Positions 1-7,686 are shown, counted from the stretch's first letter. The stretch: DNA of 19,426 bases from Bacteroidetes bacterium UBA1952 (GCA_002336725.1 DDEO01000213.1:1-19426); one strand, 5' to 3'. Notes: generated from the letters alone by a model not told the origin. Translations and numbers: made by a program.

Positions 1-878
1 GCTTCCAGCAGATAGGCCATCGGGTTGCATTCGTATTGCAGACGCAGCTTGCCTTTAGGATTTTTCTTGTCGCCTGGATACAGGAAGATGCCGCCTTTCA
101 CGAGCGTGCGGTGCAGATCGCCCACCATCGAGCCGATGTAGCGGTGGCCAAAGGGGCGGTTTGTTTCCTTGTCGTCTTCCATGCAATATTCCAGAAACGC
201 CTTGGTGCAGTCGTGGAATTTAGACGTATTGCCCTGATTGACCGAGTAAATCTTGCCTTTTTCCGGGCATTTAATATCGGGATGCGAAAGGCAGAACTCG
301 CCCACCGAAGGCTCCAGCGTAAAACCATTCGCGCCCAGTTTGGTGGCATACACCAGCATCGTACTCGTGCCATAGACCACATATCCGGCGGCCATGAGTT
401 TATTTCCGGGTTGCAGAAAGTCTTCCTTCGTACAAGGCATTCCCGGTTCTGAAAGGCGGCGATAAATCGAGAAGATAGTGCCGATGGGCGCGTTGCAATC
501 GATATTAGAAGAGCCGTCGAGCGGGTCGAAAAGCACCACGTATTTGGACTTTTTCTGTACCTCGCCTTCAAAACACACAAAGTCGTCGTTTTCTTCCGAA
601 GCAATGCCTGCACAGTCGGCGGAATTGCGCAGCACATTAATCAGAATCTGGTCGGCATACACATCGAGTTTCATTTGCTCTTCGCCCTGCACATTCGTTG
701 CGCCATGCGTGCCGAGGATATCGGTAAGGCCGGCGCGCAGCACCTGATTGTTGATAAACTTACAGGCGAGGCCAATATCGCGCAGCAGTCCGGAAAGTTC
801 GCCGGTGGCGTTGGGAAAACGGCGGGTTTCCTGAATGGTAAATTCGTCGAGCGTCAGCAGTTTACTGGTGGGTAGCAT
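1..878 (-). CDS. fbp: Fructose-1,6-bisphosphatase class I (3' end missing)
   Basis: Hydrolyses fructose-1,6-bisphosphate to fructose-6-phosphate in gluconeogenesis, in the cytoplasm. My reverse-strand translation starts at the ATG at 876-878 (MLPTSKLLTLDEF) and gives 292 residues before running off the left edge; class I enzymes are about 330-340 residues, so roughly 40 C-terminal residues lie outside. The metal-binding and catalytic signature DPLDGSSNID is at residues 118-127, preceded by the acidic GIASEEND stretch at 91-98. GDLHRTLVKGGIFLYPGD (253-270) and the following KGKLRLQYECNPMAYLLE fit the C-terminal sugar-phosphate-binding half. It is monocistronic, divergent from corA, with a TAACTTTGC promoter element only 7 bases before the ATG. 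No frameshift is seen. Family assignment is secure. Confidence 0.96.
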   Translation of the reverse strand, partial: MLPTSKLLTLDEFTIQETRRFPNATGELSGLLRDIGLACKFINNQVLRAGLTDILGTHGATNVQGEEQMKLDVYADQILINVLRNSADCAGIASEENDDFVCFEGEVQKKSKYVVLFDPLDGSSNIDCNAPIGTIFSIYRRLSEPGMPCTKEDFLQPGNKLMAAGYVVYGTSTMLVYATKLGANGFTLEPSVGEFCLSHPDIKCPEKGKIYSVNQGNTSKFHDCTKAFLEYCMEDDKETNRPFGHRYIGSMVGDLHRTLVKGGIFLYPGDKKNPKGKLRLQYECNPMAYLLE

Positions 879-885
879 AAGGATT

Positions 886-894
886 GCAAAGTTA
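886..894 (-). promoter_or_regulatory. Candidate -7 promoter element of fbp
   Basis: On the minus strand this reads TAACTTTGC, a match to the Bacteroidota -7 consensus TAnnTTTG. It ends 7 bases before the fbp ATG, so the transcript would be nearly leaderless. No convincing -33 TTG lies at the usual spacing; the upstream DNA is the heptamer array. Confidence 0.5.
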
Positions 895-903
895 GTAAGA
901 TAT

Positions 904-1211
904 AAGACAAAAGACGAAAGACGAAAGTATCAAGACGAAAGTATCAAGACGAAAGACAAAAGACGAAAGAATCAAGACGAAAGTATCAAGACGAAAGACG
1001 AAAGACGAAAGTATCAAGACGAAAGACACAAGTATCAAGACGAAAGACACAAGTATCAAGACGCAAGACACAAGTATCAAGACACAAGTATCAAGACGCA
1101 AGACGCAAGTATCAAGACGAAAGACACAAGTATCAAGTATCACGACGAAAGACACAGGTATCAAGACGCAAGTATCAAGACGAAAGACACAGGTGTCAGA
1201 TATCAAGACAA
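904..1211 (+). repeat. Array of 44 AAGNNNN heptamers
   Basis: The 308 bases divide exactly into 44 heptamers with no insertion or deletion. The words come from a small set: AAGACGA, AAGTATC, AAGACAC, AAGACGC and AAGACAA, with a few variants (AAGAATC, ACGACGA, AGGTATC, AGGTGTC, AGATATC). Word order is irregular, so this is not a copy of one longer unit. It fills the space between the fbp promoter and the corA leader. The open reading frames through it (both strands) are low-complexity artefacts. The same words recur at 2450, 3023, 13831, 15650 and 17595. Confidence 0.97.
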
Positions 1212-1226
1212 TAGCGGATGGTGTTG

Positions 1227-1256
1227 TAGGAATGCGCCGGGAGGCGCGTTCTCCTA
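1227..1256. repeat. Short palindromic intergenic element, copy A
   Basis: Imperfect hairpin with arms around a GGGA loop (TAGGAATGCGCC and GGCGCGTTCTCCTA). The reverse complement of 13403-13430 is closely similar (GTAGGAA-GTGCC and GGCGCGTTC), so this is a dispersed palindrome with at least two copies in the window. No coding function is seen. Confidence 0.6.
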
Positions 1257-1297
1257 AAAGATGGAAAAACGTAGGACGGAGCCATTACCAAACAAGC

Positions 1298-1367
1298 GTT
1301 GATAAGAGTTGATGAAGTTTGATGAAGGTTGATTATTGTTGATGAAGGTTGAGGAGGGTTAATGGAT
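1298..1367 (+). repeat. Array of GTTGATGAAG decamers
   Basis: Seven tandem decamers in strict 10-base phase: variants of GTTGATGAAG including GTTGATAAGA, TTTGATGAAG, GTTGATTATT, GTTGAGGAGG and a last GTTAATGGAT. The same family occurs inverted at 13955-14077 and again at 17173-17223. The 10-base period is close to one helical turn. It overlaps the start of a small dyad (GGATTTCC 1364-1371 and GGAAATCC 1383-1390). Confidence 0.9.
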
Positions 1368-1426
1368 TTCCGGAAAATCTGTGGAAATCCTTTCCAATCC
1401 GCGTCATCCGTGGTCTATGTCCAGCC

Positions 1427-1458
1427 ATCGAGTATTGAGCCATTGAGTAATTGAGCCG
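1427..1458 (+). repeat. Array of TTGAGCCA-type octamers
   Basis: Four words in 8-base phase: ATCGAGTA, TTGAGCCA, TTGAGTAA, TTGAGCCG. The array ends exactly where the putative corA promoter (TTTG at 1459) begins. Confidence 0.75.
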
Positions 1459-1487
1459 TTTGCACCTCTCCGCTTCGCTACTTTTGC
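1459..1487 (+). promoter_or_regulatory. corA promoter (Bacteroidota type)
   Basis: TTTG at 1459-1462 and TACTTTTGC at 1479-1487 match the -33 TTTG and -7 TAnnTTTG elements, with 16 bases between them (slightly short for the family). A TTCCGGAA octamer (1489-1496) lies between this box and the corA ATG at 1503, so the leader is very short and has no Shine-Dalgarno. Confidence 0.7.
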
Positions 1488-1502
1488 GTTCCGGAAATTG
1501 TT

Positions 1503-2444
1503 ATGGTCCAGTTCTACAAAAACATCAATCGAGAGACGCTGGAAATTGCGCAGCCCGAAGGCGCCAACTGGATCAACGTCTCGCCGCCGTTTCGGGAAGA
1601 AGAGATGGACCGGCTTTCCAAGGCCCTGAACATCGACCGCGACCTGCTCAAAGACACCCTCGACATCGAGGAACGCGCCCGCTATGAACAGGAAGAAGGC
1701 TCTAAACTCATTATCCTGAAAACGCCGGTCGAGAACAAATCCCTGATTGCGTCAGACGCTTATTTTATCACCATTCCGATTGCCATTCTCCTTACGGAGC
1801 GCAACCAGGTTATCACGGTCAATTCCTTTGAAAACGAAGCCATCCGCCGCTTTTTGGGCACCTTCGCCAAGCGCCATCCGGAGCGGCCCAATATGATGGT
1901 GTTGAAGATTTTCGAGAAAGTGGTTTTTGACTTCATGCAGGTATTGAAGGAAATAAACCACCGCCGCAATGTCTTTGAGCAAAAGCTGTATGACTCCAAC
2001 CGGAATGAAGAATTGCTGGCGCTGATGCGGGTGCAGAAAAGCCTGGTGTATTTCACCACCGCGCTGCGCTCCAATGAGCAGTTGCTCAAGAAAATGGAAC
2101 GCACCGATTTTCTTCATTTCGACGAAGATGAGCGCGACTATCTCGCCGATATGATTGTGGAATTTTCGCAGGCCTTAGAGATGGCCGACAACTACTCCAA
2201 TATCCTTATCAGCACGATGGATGCCTTCGCCTCTATCATCAACAACAATATGAACATCATCATCAAACGCCTGACGGCCATTACCATCATCCTGACCGTT
2301 CCGGGATTGGTCGCTGGTTTTTTTGGGATGAATGTTCACTTTCCCGGCGAAAACAAAACCGAGGGTTTTTACTACGCGCTGATTCTCTCCATCGGGATTT
2401 CAGTGCTGATGAGCGTGTATTTTAATAAAAAGAAGTGGTTTTAG
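1503..2444 (+). CDS. corA: CorA-family magnesium/cobalt channel
   Basis: A 313-residue inner-membrane channel for divalent cations (Mg2+, Co2+), expected to act as a pentamer. The N-terminal two thirds is a cytoplasmic alpha/beta domain followed by a long helix rich in charged residues (about 130-250). Two C-terminal membrane helices follow: the first ends in the signature GMN at 275-277 (LVAGFFGMNVHFP), the second is about 290-308 (YYALILSIGISVLMSVYF), ending in a basic tail KKKWF. Length and architecture are normal for short bacterial CorA proteins. The ATG at 1503 is chosen because a good TAnnTTTG promoter lies just upstream. Monocistronic; its stop is followed after 5 bases by a heptamer array. 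CorA and ZntB are related; the N-terminal homology and GMN do not separate substrates fully. Confidence 0.93.
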   Translation: MVQFYKNINRETLEIAQPEGANWINVSPPFREEEMDRLSKALNIDRDLLKDTLDIEERARYEQEEGSKLIILKTPVENKSLIASDAYFITIPIAILLTERNQVITVNSFENEAIRRFLGTFAKRHPERPNMMVLKIFEKVVFDFMQVLKEINHRRNVFEQKLYDSNRNEELLALMRVQKSLVYFTTALRSNEQLLKKMERTDFLHFDEDERDYLADMIVEFSQALEMADNYSNILISTMDAFASIINNNMNIIIKRLTAITIILTVPGLVAGFFGMNVHFPGENKTEGFYYALILSIGISVLMSVYFNKKKWF

Positions 2445-2449
2445 AGGGC

Positions 2450-2519
2450 GAGACAAAAGACAAAAGACAAAAGATGAAAGATGAAAGAGGAGAGAGGAAA
2501 GACAAAAGAGGAAAGTAGA
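2450..2519 (+). repeat. Array of ten AAGNNNN heptamers
   Basis: Ten heptamers in strict phase (GAGACAA, AAGACAA, AAGATGA, AAGAGGA, GAGAGGA, AAGTAGA) starting 5 bases after the corA stop. It sits between the convergent corA and NUDIX genes and has no obvious terminator. Confidence 0.93.
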
Positions 2520-2538
2520 AAAATGCGCGGGACGCGTT

Positions 2539-2581
2539 CTGATTTTGACAGAAGATGCGCCCTGATTTTGACAGAAGATGC
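2539..2581 (+). repeat. 20-base tandem direct repeat
   Basis: CTGATTTTGACAGAAGATGC occurs at 2539-2558 and identically at 2562-2581, separated by three bases (GCC). It lies between the heptamer array and the NUDIX stop codon, next to a TTCCGGAA at 2591. Confidence 0.9.
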
Positions 2582-2600
2582 TTTTATTATTTCCGGAAAA

Positions 2601-3014
2601 TCACCGTTTTTCCAGCATCGCGGCCACGGTTTTATCAATGGGCAGGGTGAAGTCTTCGGCACGGATTTCAGACAGCGGAACCCAGACGGTTTGCTCGGCT
2701 TCGGGGAATAAATTGACCAGTGTAAAATCGGGCGAGACGGCTTCTACGAGGTAATAAATGGAGATGACCTGCGAATTGTCCCAGGCCGATTTTACGAAGT
2801 AATCAGTAGTATAGAAATGCGACCCGACGCGGATTTCCAGCCCCAGTTCTTCGCGGAATTCGCGTTGCAGACCTTCAATCGTGCCTTCGCCCAGTTCCAG
2901 TCCGCCGCCCGGAAACTTGCGCACTTTGCGCCCGCGAATGATTTCGTCATTGACCAGAATCGCGTCGTTGGCAATCAGCAGGCCATAGACGCGGATGTTG
3001 AAATGGGAGTACAT
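2601..3014 (-). CDS. NUDIX hydrolase
   Basis: A 137-residue cytoplasmic hydrolase of nucleoside diphosphates linked to another moiety; the exact substrate cannot be read from sequence. The full Nudix box GX5EX7REUXEEXGU is present near residues 38-60: G, then E six residues on, then REFREELGL. The substrate side has ISIYYLVEA and a C-terminal helix (IDKTVAAMLEKR). I start at the ATG at 3012-3014 (MYSHFNIRVYGLLI), because the 19 extra residues of a longer frame (MEPSASLLSF..) are encoded by the heptamer and hairpin repeats upstream. nadB lies upstream on the same strand, but the 290-base repeat-filled gap argues against tight coupling. Confidence 0.9.
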   Translation of the reverse strand: MYSHFNIRVYGLLIANDAILVNDEIIRGRKVRKFPGGGLELGEGTIEGLQREFREELGLEIRVGSHFYTTDYFVKSAWDNSQVISIYYLVEAVSPDFTLVNLFPEAEQTVWVPLSEIRAEDFTLPIDKTVAAMLEKR

Positions 3015-3022
3015 GGGTTTTT

Positions 3023-3057
3023 GAGACAAAAGACGATAGATAAAAGACAAAAGAGAA
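3023..3057 (+). repeat. Array of five AAGNNNN heptamers
   Basis: GAGACAA, AAGACGA, TAGATAA, AAGACAA, AAGAGAA in 7-base phase, 8 bases upstream of the NUDIX start codon. It runs directly into the triloop hairpin cluster. Confidence 0.88.
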
Positions 3058-3305
3058 GCCGAAGGCTCCAATTCCCGAAGTTCGGCGTAAGCTGCGCTTA
3101 CGTCGGATTATGGAGCAGGCTGCGCCTGCATTCGTATCGCAGGCACAGCCTGCAGGATAGCGCGACGAAAGCACAGCTTTCGCCGAACGGACGGTTTTTT
3201 TAATCCCGAACATCCAAAAACACAGCACAGCAGAAGCCGAAGGCTCCAACACTTCCAACGGCGAAGCCTTCCAACAGCGCAGCGTCCAACGCCGCCTGCG
3301 GCGGC
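3057..3305. repeat. Cluster of seven small hairpins with three-base loops
   Basis: Seven perfect inverted repeats with three-base loops: AGCC-GAA-GGCT (3057-3067), CGTAAGC-TGC-GCTTACG (3086-3102), GCAGGC-TGC-GCCTGC (3115-3129), GCAGGC-ACA-GCCTGC (3139-3153), CGAAAGC-ACA-GCTTTCG (3166-3182), GGC-GAA-GCC (3260-3268) and GCCGCC-TGC-GGCGGC (3291-3305). The last ends on the first base of the nadB stop triplet. Between 3245 and 3290 the word TCCAAC recurs before each hairpin. No reading frame here is credible. The final hairpins could help terminate nadB transcription, but there is no adjacent T-run. Confidence 0.85.
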
Positions 3306-4906
3306 TACAGCACGATATCCTGCACAATGGCGCTTTTCTCCGGGTGGTCGGTGTTGTAATTCAGTCCCCGGCTTTCTTTCCGGAATTGCGCGCCTTTTAC
3401 AATCAGGTAGCCAATGGTAATCAGGTTGCGAAGCTCGCAAAGTTGCGGCGAGACCATCGTGGATTTATAGAGTTTCTCGGCTTCGTCATGCAGCAAGTCC
3501 AGGCGGCGGGCGGCGCGACGCAGGCGCTCGTCGTTGCGCACGATGCCCACATAATCCGACATGAAATTCTGCACTTCCTTCAGGCTTTGAGTTATCAGGA
3601 TAAGCTCCTCAGGCTGCCGCGTTCCCAGCGTGTTCCAGTCGGGAACGTCCAGTCGCCAGTCTGTTTCTGCTATTCGTTGGGCCGCGTCTTCGGCGCAGCG
3701 GTGGGCAAAAACCAGCGCCTCCAACAGCGAGTTGGAAGCCAGCCGGTTGGCACCGTGCAGCCCCGTACTGGCGCATTCGCCGCAGGCATAAAACCGCCGG
3801 ATGGAAGTCCGGCCCCACACATCCGTCTGGATGCCGCCGCAGCAATAGTGCGCCGCCGGAGCCACGGGAATCAGGCCTTGCAGCGGATCAATCCCAATGC
3901 TCTGGCATTTGGCGAGAATATTCGGGAAATGTTTCCGGAATGCTTCCGGATTCATGTGGCGGCAGTCCAGAAACACGTGTTCCGTTCCCTGACGTTTCAT
4001 CTCGGCATCGATGGCGCGGGCCACCACATCGCGCGGGGCCAGGTCGCGGCGTTCCGGGTCGTAGCGTTCCATAAACGCCTCGCCGCTGTGGTTGCGCAGG
4101 ATGCCGCCATCGCCGCGCACCGCCTCGGTGATGAGGAAAGATGGACTGATGCCTGCCTCGTATAAAGCCGTGGGGTGAAACTGGATAAACTCCATATTCT
4201 CCACCCGCGCTTTGGCCCGATAGGCCATGGCAATACCGTCGCCGGTAGCGATTTTAGGGTTGGTCGTGGTGCGATAGACCTGCCCCGTGCCGCCCGCCGC
4301 CATCAGCGTTACTTTAGCCAGAATCTTTTCCATGCGGAAGGTGTTGAGATTCAGGGCATAAACCCCGTAGCATTCAATATCAGGTGTTGCCTTCGTTACG
4401 AGGTAGCCGAGGTGGTGTTGGGTGATAATATCCACCACAAACCAGTGGTTATGGATTTTGATATTGGGATAGCGGGCCACGGCGGCCACCAGTGCCCGCT
4501 CCATTTCGTAGCCGGTGATGTCTTTGTAGTGCAGGATGCGGAAGGCGCTGTGTCCGCCCTCGCGGCCCCGCTGAAAAGCGCCCGTCGCGTCTTTGTCAAA
4601 CTGCGTACCCCAGTCAATCAGCTCGGCTACGCGCTCGGTGCCTTCGCGCACCACGAGTTCCACCACTTCGGGGTCGCAGAGGCCGTCGCCGGCGATGAGC
4701 GTATCGCGGATATGGGCTTCGTAGGAATCGCCCACCGATTCATCTACCACCGCAATACCGCCCTGCGCATATTTGGTATTGGTTTCGTCGGTAGCCGCTT
4801 TGGTGAGAACGGTGATGGTTTTTTCCGGAAATTTCCGGGCCGTTTTAAGGGCAAAGGAAAGGCCCGCGATGCCGGAGCCAATGACGAGGAAATCGGTCTG
4901 GAGCAT
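3305..4906 (-). CDS. nadB: L-aspartate oxidase
   Basis: Flavoenzyme oxidising L-aspartate to iminoaspartate, the first step of de novo NAD synthesis; NadA uses the product. The 533-residue frame starts at the ATG at 4904-4906 (MLQTDFLVIGSGIAGLSFAL); a 24-residue upstream extension is rejected because the FAD-binding GSGIAGL motif normally sits at the N-terminus, as it does here (10-16). Succinate dehydrogenase/fumarate reductase-type motifs follow: REGGHSAFRILHYKDITG (115-132), QFHPTALYE (242-250, with His244), RGDGGILRN (264-272), APRDVVARA (290-298), AAHYCCGGIQ (351-360) and GECASTGLHGANRLASNS (376-393). The GLHGANRLASNSLLEALVF block is diagnostic of NadB over SdhA. nadA and nadC are not in the window. 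Confidence 0.95.
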   Translation of the reverse strand: MLQTDFLVIGSGIAGLSFALKTARKFPEKTITVLTKAATDETNTKYAQGGIAVVDESVGDSYEAHIRDTLIAGDGLCDPEVVELVVREGTERVAELIDWGTQFDKDATGAFQRGREGGHSAFRILHYKDITGYEMERALVAAVARYPNIKIHNHWFVVDIITQHHLGYLVTKATPDIECYGVYALNLNTFRMEKILAKVTLMAAGGTGQVYRTTTNPKIATGDGIAMAYRAKARVENMEFIQFHPTALYEAGISPSFLITEAVRGDGGILRNHSGEAFMERYDPERRDLAPRDVVARAIDAEMKRQGTEHVFLDCRHMNPEAFRKHFPNILAKCQSIGIDPLQGLIPVAPAAHYCCGGIQTDVWGRTSIRRFYACGECASTGLHGANRLASNSLLEALVFAHRCAEDAAQRIAETDWRLDVPDWNTLGTRQPEELILITQSLKEVQNFMSDYVGIVRNDERLRRAARRLDLLHDEAEKLYKSTMVSPQLCELRNLITIGYLIVKGAQFRKESRGLNYNTDHPEKSAIVQDIVL

Positions 4907-4956
4907 GGATAGGCGAAGTTGGGAAAAAATGTCGTGCCGCAGGGGTTTTAAGAATG

Positions 4957-4983
4957 CCACGAATGCACGAATAGACACGAATG
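4957..4983 (+). repeat. Three CACGAAT nonamers
   Basis: CCACGAATG, CACGAATAG and ACACGAATG in 9-base phase, 51 bases upstream of the nadB start codon. It is a small member of the window's set of fixed-period word arrays. Confidence 0.7.
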
Positions 4984-5122
4984 TTTGGACGGGCTGTGGT
5001 TGAAGCGGAAACTACCGGAAATCTGTATATTCTTTGTGCGCACGGTGTCCTGCACGCGCTTTTCGACGTGAAATCTACAGGTAGGTTTCCGGAATTCGTT
5101 TGTACGCTTCACACTACAAAAT

Positions 5123-5263
5123 GCGGGTCATTGCGAAGCGGCCCTCACGTACGCTTTGCTGATGGGCCGATGAAGCAACCTGCACAGGCCACGTCGGGAA
5201 TATGTGCAGGTTGCTTCGGGGCCGAACCCTGTTCCGTACGAGCGGCCCCTCGCAATGACCCGC
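5123..5263. repeat. Palindromic MITE-like element, copy 1
   Basis: A 141-base element with perfect 14-base terminal inverted repeats (GCGGGTCATTGCGA at 5123-5136; its complement at 5250-5263) and an inner perfect 15-base pair (GAAGCAACCTGCACA at 5172-5186; complement 5203-5217) around a 16-base loop. The whole can fold as one long imperfect hairpin. No protein is encoded. A second, shortened copy in the same orientation is at 6639-6747, so the two bracket the aminotransferase gene. No target-site duplication could be defined. Confidence 0.9.
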
Positions 5264-5401
5264 GTTTTACAGAAAAACAATACGAACGAATTAGCCAAAT
5301 CCATTTATGCTATCTTAAATAACCCATCCGCGTCGGTAGTTTAAAAACAGCATACAGTAATTTTACGCCTTTCAAAAAAATCCCCAAAAGAAAACAATCT
5401 T

Positions 5402-6616
5402 ATGCCTGGCTATGAACTGTTTGGTGCGCAGGAGCGCAAAGAAGTAATGGACGTACTGGAAACCGGCATCCTGATGCGCTACGGCTTTGACGGCCCGCGC
5501 AAAGGCATCTGGAAAGCCAAAGAACTGGAAGCCGGTTTGCAGGCGCGTTTCGATGTCAAATATGCCCAACTGGTATCGTCGGGCACGGCGGCGCTCACCA
5601 CCGCAATGGCCGCCCTCGGCATCGGCGCAGGCGACGAAGTGATTATACCCGCTTTCACCTTTGTAGCCTCTTTTGAAGCCATTCTTTCCGTAGGTGCTGT
5701 GCCGGTGCTGGTAGCTATTGATGAGTCGTTGACGCTGGACCCGCAGGCCGTGGCCGCCGCCATCAATCCCAAAACAAAGGCCATTATGCCGGTGCATATG
5801 TGCGGCTCTATGGCGCGTATGGACGAGCTGAAAGCCCTGTGCGAAGCCCACAATCTGCTGCTTTTAGAAGACGCTTGTCAGGCCATTGGCGGCACCTATA
5901 AAGGGCAGGCGCTGGGAACGATTGGCGATGCCGGAACTTTTTCTTTTGACTTCGTAAAAACGATGACCTGCGGCGAAGGCGGCGCGGTGATTACCAACCG
6001 CGAAGAAGTGTGGAAGAAATGCGACGAATACTCCGACCACGGCCACGACCACCTGGGCCGCGACCGCGGGGCCGACCTGCACCCGTATCTGGGGTATAAT
6101 TTCCGGATTTCGGAGCTGCACGCCGCCGTGGGGCTGGCGCAGTTGCGCCGGTTGGATGAGTTTCTGACGATTCAAAAACGCAATCACGCGCTGGTGCTGG
6201 CAGAACTCCAAACAGTGGAAGGCCTGCGCTTCCGGGAAATCCCCGACCCAAGCGGCGACACCGGCTCTTTTATCTCCTTCTTCCTGCCCAACGAAACGCT
6301 GGCCCGCGAAGCCGTTGCAGGGTTTGCCACCGCCGGAATTTCCGGAAATTTCTACTGGTACGACAACAACTGGCACTACATCCGCAAATGGGAACACCTG
6401 AAAAACGGCGCGTGGATGCACCGGATGCCCGAAGACCATAAAAAGGCCGTGCTGCACTACGCCAACCGCGCCTTTCCGCAAAGCGATGTGATTATGGGCC
6501 GCTGCATCTCCTCAAGCGTCAGCCTGTTGTGGAGCGCGGAAGAAGCCCGCGAGCGGGGCCGCAAAATGGCCGAAGTGCTGGAAGCGGTGATGGCGGGGAT
6601 GAAGGCGGAGGTGTAA
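5402..6616 (+). CDS. DegT/DnrJ/EryC1-family sugar aminotransferase
   Basis: A 404-residue PLP-dependent enzyme that should transaminate a keto-sugar nucleotide or keto-sugar acid for cell-surface glycan. Fold-type I motifs are clear: SSGTAALTTAMAALGIGAGDEV (59-80), the cofactor aspartate in LLEDACQAIGG (D157) and the Schiff-base lysine in FSFDFVKTMTCGEGGA (K186). YSDHGHDHLGRDRGAD and LGYNFRISELHAAVGLAQL continue the family pattern. From memory, the MPGYELFG start and the HGHDH block resemble KdnA-type 8-amino-3,8-dideoxyoctulosonate transaminases of lipopolysaccharide synthesis; this is unverified and no KdnB partner is adjacent. The ATG at 5402 is preceded by a weak TAATTTTAC (5359-5367). 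Monocistronic, flanked on both sides by copies of the palindromic element. Confidence 0.9.
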   Translation: MPGYELFGAQERKEVMDVLETGILMRYGFDGPRKGIWKAKELEAGLQARFDVKYAQLVSSGTAALTTAMAALGIGAGDEVIIPAFTFVASFEAILSVGAVPVLVAIDESLTLDPQAVAAAINPKTKAIMPVHMCGSMARMDELKALCEAHNLLLLEDACQAIGGTYKGQALGTIGDAGTFSFDFVKTMTCGEGGAVITNREEVWKKCDEYSDHGHDHLGRDRGADLHPYLGYNFRISELHAAVGLAQLRRLDEFLTIQKRNHALVLAELQTVEGLRFREIPDPSGDTGSFISFFLPNETLAREAVAGFATAGISGNFYWYDNNWHYIRKWEHLKNGAWMHRMPEDHKKAVLHYANRAFPQSDVIMGRCISSSVSLLWSAEEARERGRKMAEVLEAVMAGMKAEV

Positions 6617-6638
6617 TTTTCAAAAGAATACATCTTAC

Positions 6639-6747
6639 GGGTCATTGGCAGGAGAAATGACGAAGCAACCTGCACAGAACATGGATAATGTGCAGGTTGC
6701 TTCGGGGCCGACCCACAATTCGTCCGAGCGGCCCCTCGCAATGACCC
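6639..6747. repeat. Palindromic MITE-like element, copy 2
   Basis: A shorter copy of the 5123-5263 element in the same orientation, 22 bases after the aminotransferase stop. The inner 15-base arms are identical (6662-6676 and 6689-6703, 12-base loop). The right arm is kept (GCGGCCCCTCGCAATGACCC, 6728-6747); the left arm is eroded, leaving GGGTCATTG at 6639-6647. Confidence 0.88.
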
Positions 6748-6810
6748 CCTGTTTTGTCTGTAAAAGGAAAGAAATTTCCGGAAAACATTTTCTTCGCTGC
6801 CCAACCACTC

Positions 6811-7686
6811 ATGAGATACACCGCTTCTTCGCTGCTGGGAAAAGTCCGGCAGCTGGAAATCCGCACCCGCCGCAAATCCAATCAGATGCTGGCGGGCGGC
6901 TACCACTCGCGGTTTCATGGGCGCGGGATGTCGTTTTCGGAAGTGCGCGAATACGCGCCGGGCGACGACGTGAAAACCATTGACTGGAACGTAACGGCGC
7001 GGATGCGAACGCCTTACGTGAAGGTTTTTGAGGAAGAGCGCGAACTGATTGTGATGCTGGTCGTGGACGTGAGCGCCTCCTCGCTCTTCGGTACGCGGCT
7101 GCGCTCCAAAGACGAACTGATGGCCGAAACCGGCGCTTCGCTGCTGCTCTCTGCCGCTGCGAATGGCGACCGCACCGGCCTGCTGCTGTTCTCTGACCGC
7201 ATTGAAACCTACGTGCCGCCCAAACGGGGCAAAAAACACGTGATGCGCATCCTGCGCGAGCTGGTGGCCGTGGGCGAAAGCGCCCCGCGACCGCAAACCG
7301 ATGTAGCCGCCGCCCTGCAATTCCTTAATCAAGTGCAGCGCCGCCGCTCTATCGCCTTTGTGCTCTCCGATTTTGACGCGCCGCCCTTCGACAAAGCCCT
7401 GCTGGCTACCGCCCATCGCCACGATGCTGTGGGCATTCGCCTCTGGGACGAAGCCGAGCGCACGCTGCCCGATGTTGGCCTGCTCACCGTTCAGGATGCC
7501 GAAAACGGCGCATGCTACCGCATCGACAGCTCCGACAAGGCCACCCGCGCCGCCTACGCCAAAGGTTTTGACGAGCGCACCGCCTACACCGAAGCCGTTT
7601 TCCGGCATTGCGGTGTGCCTTTATTGTCGCTCTCCACCACCGAAGAGCCGGTACGTTTGCTTCAAAACTTCTTCATGAGCCGATGA
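6811..7686 (+). CDS. DUF58 domain protein (VWA-like fold)
   Basis: A 291-residue protein of the DUF58 family, found with MoxR AAA+ ATPases and von Willebrand A proteins in Bat-type (aerotolerance/envelope) loci; biochemical role not established. The family signature is at about 33-64: SRFHGRG, REYAPGDDVKTIDWNVTAR. A MIDAS-like DVSAS at 86-90 starts the VWA-like core, with LLLFSD and IAFVLSDF as further strands. I use the ATG at 6811 (MRYTASSLLGKVRQLEIRTR); a longer frame needs a TTG start and reads through intergenic sequence. The stop overlaps the next start (ATGA, 7683-7686), implying translational coupling. No MoxR gene precedes it, which is unusual. Confidence 0.9.
   Translation: MRYTASSLLGKVRQLEIRTRRKSNQMLAGGYHSRFHGRGMSFSEVREYAPGDDVKTIDWNVTARMRTPYVKVFEEERELIVMLVVDVSASSLFGTRLRSKDELMAETGASLLLSAAANGDRTGLLLFSDRIETYVPPKRGKKHVMRILRELVAVGESAPRPQTDVAAALQFLNQVQRRRSIAFVLSDFDAPPFDKALLATAHRHDAVGIRLWDEAERTLPDVGLLTVQDAENGACYRIDSSDKATRAAYAKGFDERTAYTEAVFRHCGVPLLSLSTTEEPVRLLQNFFMSR

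Noticed and set aside
98..637. 179-codon minus-strand frame
   Set aside because: It is in a different frame from the complete FBPase motifs, which run through the same DNA.
904..1211. CRISPR-like array
   Set aside because: Units are 7 bases with no spacers, no long conserved repeat and no cas genes.
835..1257. Open reading frames on both strands through the 904-1211 region (140 and 104 codons) with strongly repetitive protein sequence
   Set aside because: The frames exist only because a 7-base repeat free of stop codons gives a 21-base coding period. No domain, no start context, and the same happens at 17297-17767 and 15650-15928.
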